Assembly: GCF_018224015.1 (NCBI RefSeq)
Contig: NZ_JAGPOT010000054.1
Coordinates: 1 to 53,061, forward strand
Length of the DNA: 53,061 nucleotides
Reading direction: 5' to 3'
DNA from: Pseudarthrobacter albicanus
GTDB taxonomy: Bacteria > Actinomycetota > Actinomycetes > Actinomycetales > Micrococcaceae
Part shown: positions 51,690 through 53,061 of the stretch, piece after piece
Layout of the letters: every line of letters begins with the position of its first letter
Position numbering within the stretch: position 1 is the stretch's first letter
The notes under the pieces: model-generated
What the model saw: only the letters and a program-made list of their open reading frames with translations
What the model was told of the DNA's origin: nothing
Databases searched by the model: none
Translations under genes and position numbers: made by a program

Positions 51690-52973
51690 ATGACTGAGAA
51701 CACCAGCGCAACCTTGCGCTATGCCGGCGGCGAGCTCGAACTCCCGCGCATCAAGGTTGTCGAAGGAAACGAAGGTTACGACGTTTCCAAGCTGCTCAAG
51801 CAGACCGGCGCCGTTGTCTTTGACCCCGGTTTTATGAACACCGCGGCCACCACTTCCGCCATCACCTACATCGACGGCGACGCAGGAATCCTGCGCTACC
51901 GCGGGTACCCGATCGAGCAGCTCGCCCAGCACTCCAGCTTCCTGGAAGTTTCCTACCTGCTGATCTACGGCAACCTGCCCACCCCGACCGAGCTGGACGC
52001 GTTCGACCAGAACATCCGCCACCACACGCTGCTGCACGAGGAGCTCAAGGGCTTCTTCGGCGGCTTCCCGCGGGACGCCCACCCGATGCCGGTGCTGTCC
52101 TCGGCCGTGTCCGCGCTGTCCACGTTCTACCAGGACTCGCTGGACCCGTTCAACGCGGAGCAGGTGGAACTGTCCACCATCCGCCTGATGGCGAAGATGC
52201 CGGTCATCGCCGCCTACGCCCTGAAGAAGTCCATCGGCCAGCCGATGCTGTACCCGGACAACTCCATGAACCTCGTGGAGAATTTCCTGCGCCTGAGCTT
52301 CGGCCTGCCCGCGGAGCAGTACGAGATGGATCCGGTGATCGCCAAGGCCCTGGACCTGCTCCTGATCCTGCACGCGGACCACGAGCAGAACTGCTCCACC
52401 TCCACGGTCCGGCTGGTCGGTTCCTCGAACGCCAACCTGTTCGCGTCCGTCTCGGCTGGCATCAACGCCCTCTTCGGGCCCGCCCACGGCGGCGCCAACG
52501 AGGCCGTGCTCAAGATGCTCCGCCAGATCCAGGCCGACGGCACCAAGCCCGAGGACTACATGGAGAAGGTCAAGAACAAGGAAGACGGTGTCCGCCTGAT
52601 GGGCTTCGGGCACCGCGTCTACAAGAACTACGATCCGCGCGCCAAGATCGTCAAGGCCACGGCCCACGAGATCCTCAGCAAGATCGGCGGCAACGACGAG
52701 CTCCTGGACATCGCGATGCGCCTCGAAGAGAAGGCCCTGAGCGATGACTACTTCATCCAGCGCAAGCTCTACCCGAACGTCGACTTCTACACCGGCCTGA
52801 TCTACAAGGCCATGGGCTTCCCGGAGAAGATGTTCACGGTGCTGTTCGCGATCGGCCGCCTGCCGGGCTGGATTGCCCAGTGGCGCGAAATGATCAGCGA
52901 CCCGACCACCAAGATCGGCCGGCCGCGCCAGCTGTACGTGGGCGAGCCGGAACGCAACTACCCCTCGGTCTAG
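51690..52973 (+). CDS. gltA: Citrate synthase
   Basis: A 427-residue type II (hexameric-type) citrate synthase that condenses oxaloacetate and acetyl-CoA. Active-site histidines appear in LHADHEQNCSTSTVRLVGS and GFGHRVYKNYDPRA, with the catalytic Asp expected in the RKLYPNVDFYTGLIY region, and the GPAHGGANEAVLKML loop is intact. A GAGGAGA ribosome site precedes ATG 51690. The 231-base upstream gap holds a CRP-like site. The gene ends shortly before a very strong terminator. Confidence 0.96.
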   Translation: MTENTSATLRYAGGELELPRIKVVEGNEGYDVSKLLKQTGAVVFDPGFMNTAATTSAITYIDGDAGILRYRGYPIEQLAQHSSFLEVSYLLIYGNLPTPTELDAFDQNIRHHTLLHEELKGFFGGFPRDAHPMPVLSSAVSALSTFYQDSLDPFNAEQVELSTIRLMAKMPVIAAYALKKSIGQPMLYPDNSMNLVENFLRLSFGLPAEQYEMDPVIAKALDLLLILHADHEQNCSTSTVRLVGSSNANLFASVSAGINALFGPAHGGANEAVLKMLRQIQADGTKPEDYMEKVKNKEDGVRLMGFGHRVYKNYDPRAKIVKATAHEILSKIGGNDELLDIAMRLEEKALSDDYFIQRKLYPNVDFYTGLIYKAMGFPEKMFTVLFAIGRLPGWIAQWREMISDPTTKIGRPRQLYVGEPERNYPSV

Positions 52974-52998
52974 CGGTTCCAAACTAACCGGCAGCAGT

Positions 52999-53044
52999 AC
53001 GACGGCGGCCCCGCACCTCGGTTGAGGTGCGGGGCCGCCGTCGT
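52999..53044 (+). terminator. Strong terminator after gltA
   Basis: A perfect 21-base stem (52999-53019 with 53024-53044) with tetraloop GGTT, followed by CCGTTTT. It lies 25 bases after the stop. Confidence 0.9.
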
Positions 53045-53061
53045 CCGTTTTGTATCGATTG

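Overview
The window comes from a high-GC Gram-positive, most likely a member of the Micrococcaceae close to Arthrobacter or Pseudarthrobacter. The basis is the very high GC, frequent GTG starts, actinobacterial families (AsnC/PLP-enzyme pairs, 7Fe ferredoxin next to dapC, typA nearby) and many genes whose start codon lies directly at a promoter -10 box with no Shine-Dalgarno. The genus is inferred, not proven.

Layout. (1) 1-9210: a catabolic gene cluster on the minus strand. It encodes an OpuC-type quaternary-ammonium ABC importer (permease, ATPase, permease, lipoprotein binding protein), a formaldehyde-activating-enzyme (Fae) homologue, a mandelate-racemase-type dehydratase, an aldehyde dehydrogenase, a 3-hydroxyisobutyrate-dehydrogenase-like enzyme and an iron-type alcohol dehydrogenase cut by the window edge. 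A divergent IclR regulator controls it by inference. The 3' end of a tRNA gene at 9378-9422 looks like an attachment-site scar between this cluster and the core genome. (2) 9483-14500: YqeY, a methyltransferase, an ABC-F ATPase, a small membrane protein, CorA. (3) 14538-20709: three regulator/effector pairs (AsnC with an MFS exporter, AsnC with a trans-sulfuration-type PLP enzyme, LysR with an MFS transporter). (4) 20892-23462: nitronate monooxygenase, BadF/NAGK-type kinase, Nudix hydrolase. (5) 23562-27140: a second OpuC-type importer operon. (6) 27281-35826: alanine-type aminotransferase, PPK2 kinase, XseB/XseA, a membrane protein, IspH, RmuC, YchF. (7) 35827-36843: a roughly 1-kb insert carrying vapBC, bracketed by two copies of the ychF 3' end. 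The ychF terminator now lies beyond the insert. (8) 37067-44697: an oligopeptide ABC system with two binding lipoproteins, two permeases and a fused double ATPase. (9) 44818-48332: SGNH-hydrolase lipoprotein, TypA/BipA and a small membrane protein. (10) 48390-49551: an AbiEi-like/DUF559-like nuclease gene with dense clusters of a GGACATGTCC-type palindromic repeat on both sides. (11) 49574-53044: a small SH3-like protein, FdxA, DapC, citrate synthase and a strong terminator.

The most unusual points are the repeat-flanked nuclease-like gene (10), the Fae homologue inside a quaternary-amine import/oxidation operon (1), the vapBC insert at the 3' end of ychF (7), and the repeated -10/N6/start-codon arrangement, which suggests extensive leaderless transcription. 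Starts were moved from the longest open frame to an internal codon where a ribosome site, a -10 box or family length favoured it, and each case is noted.
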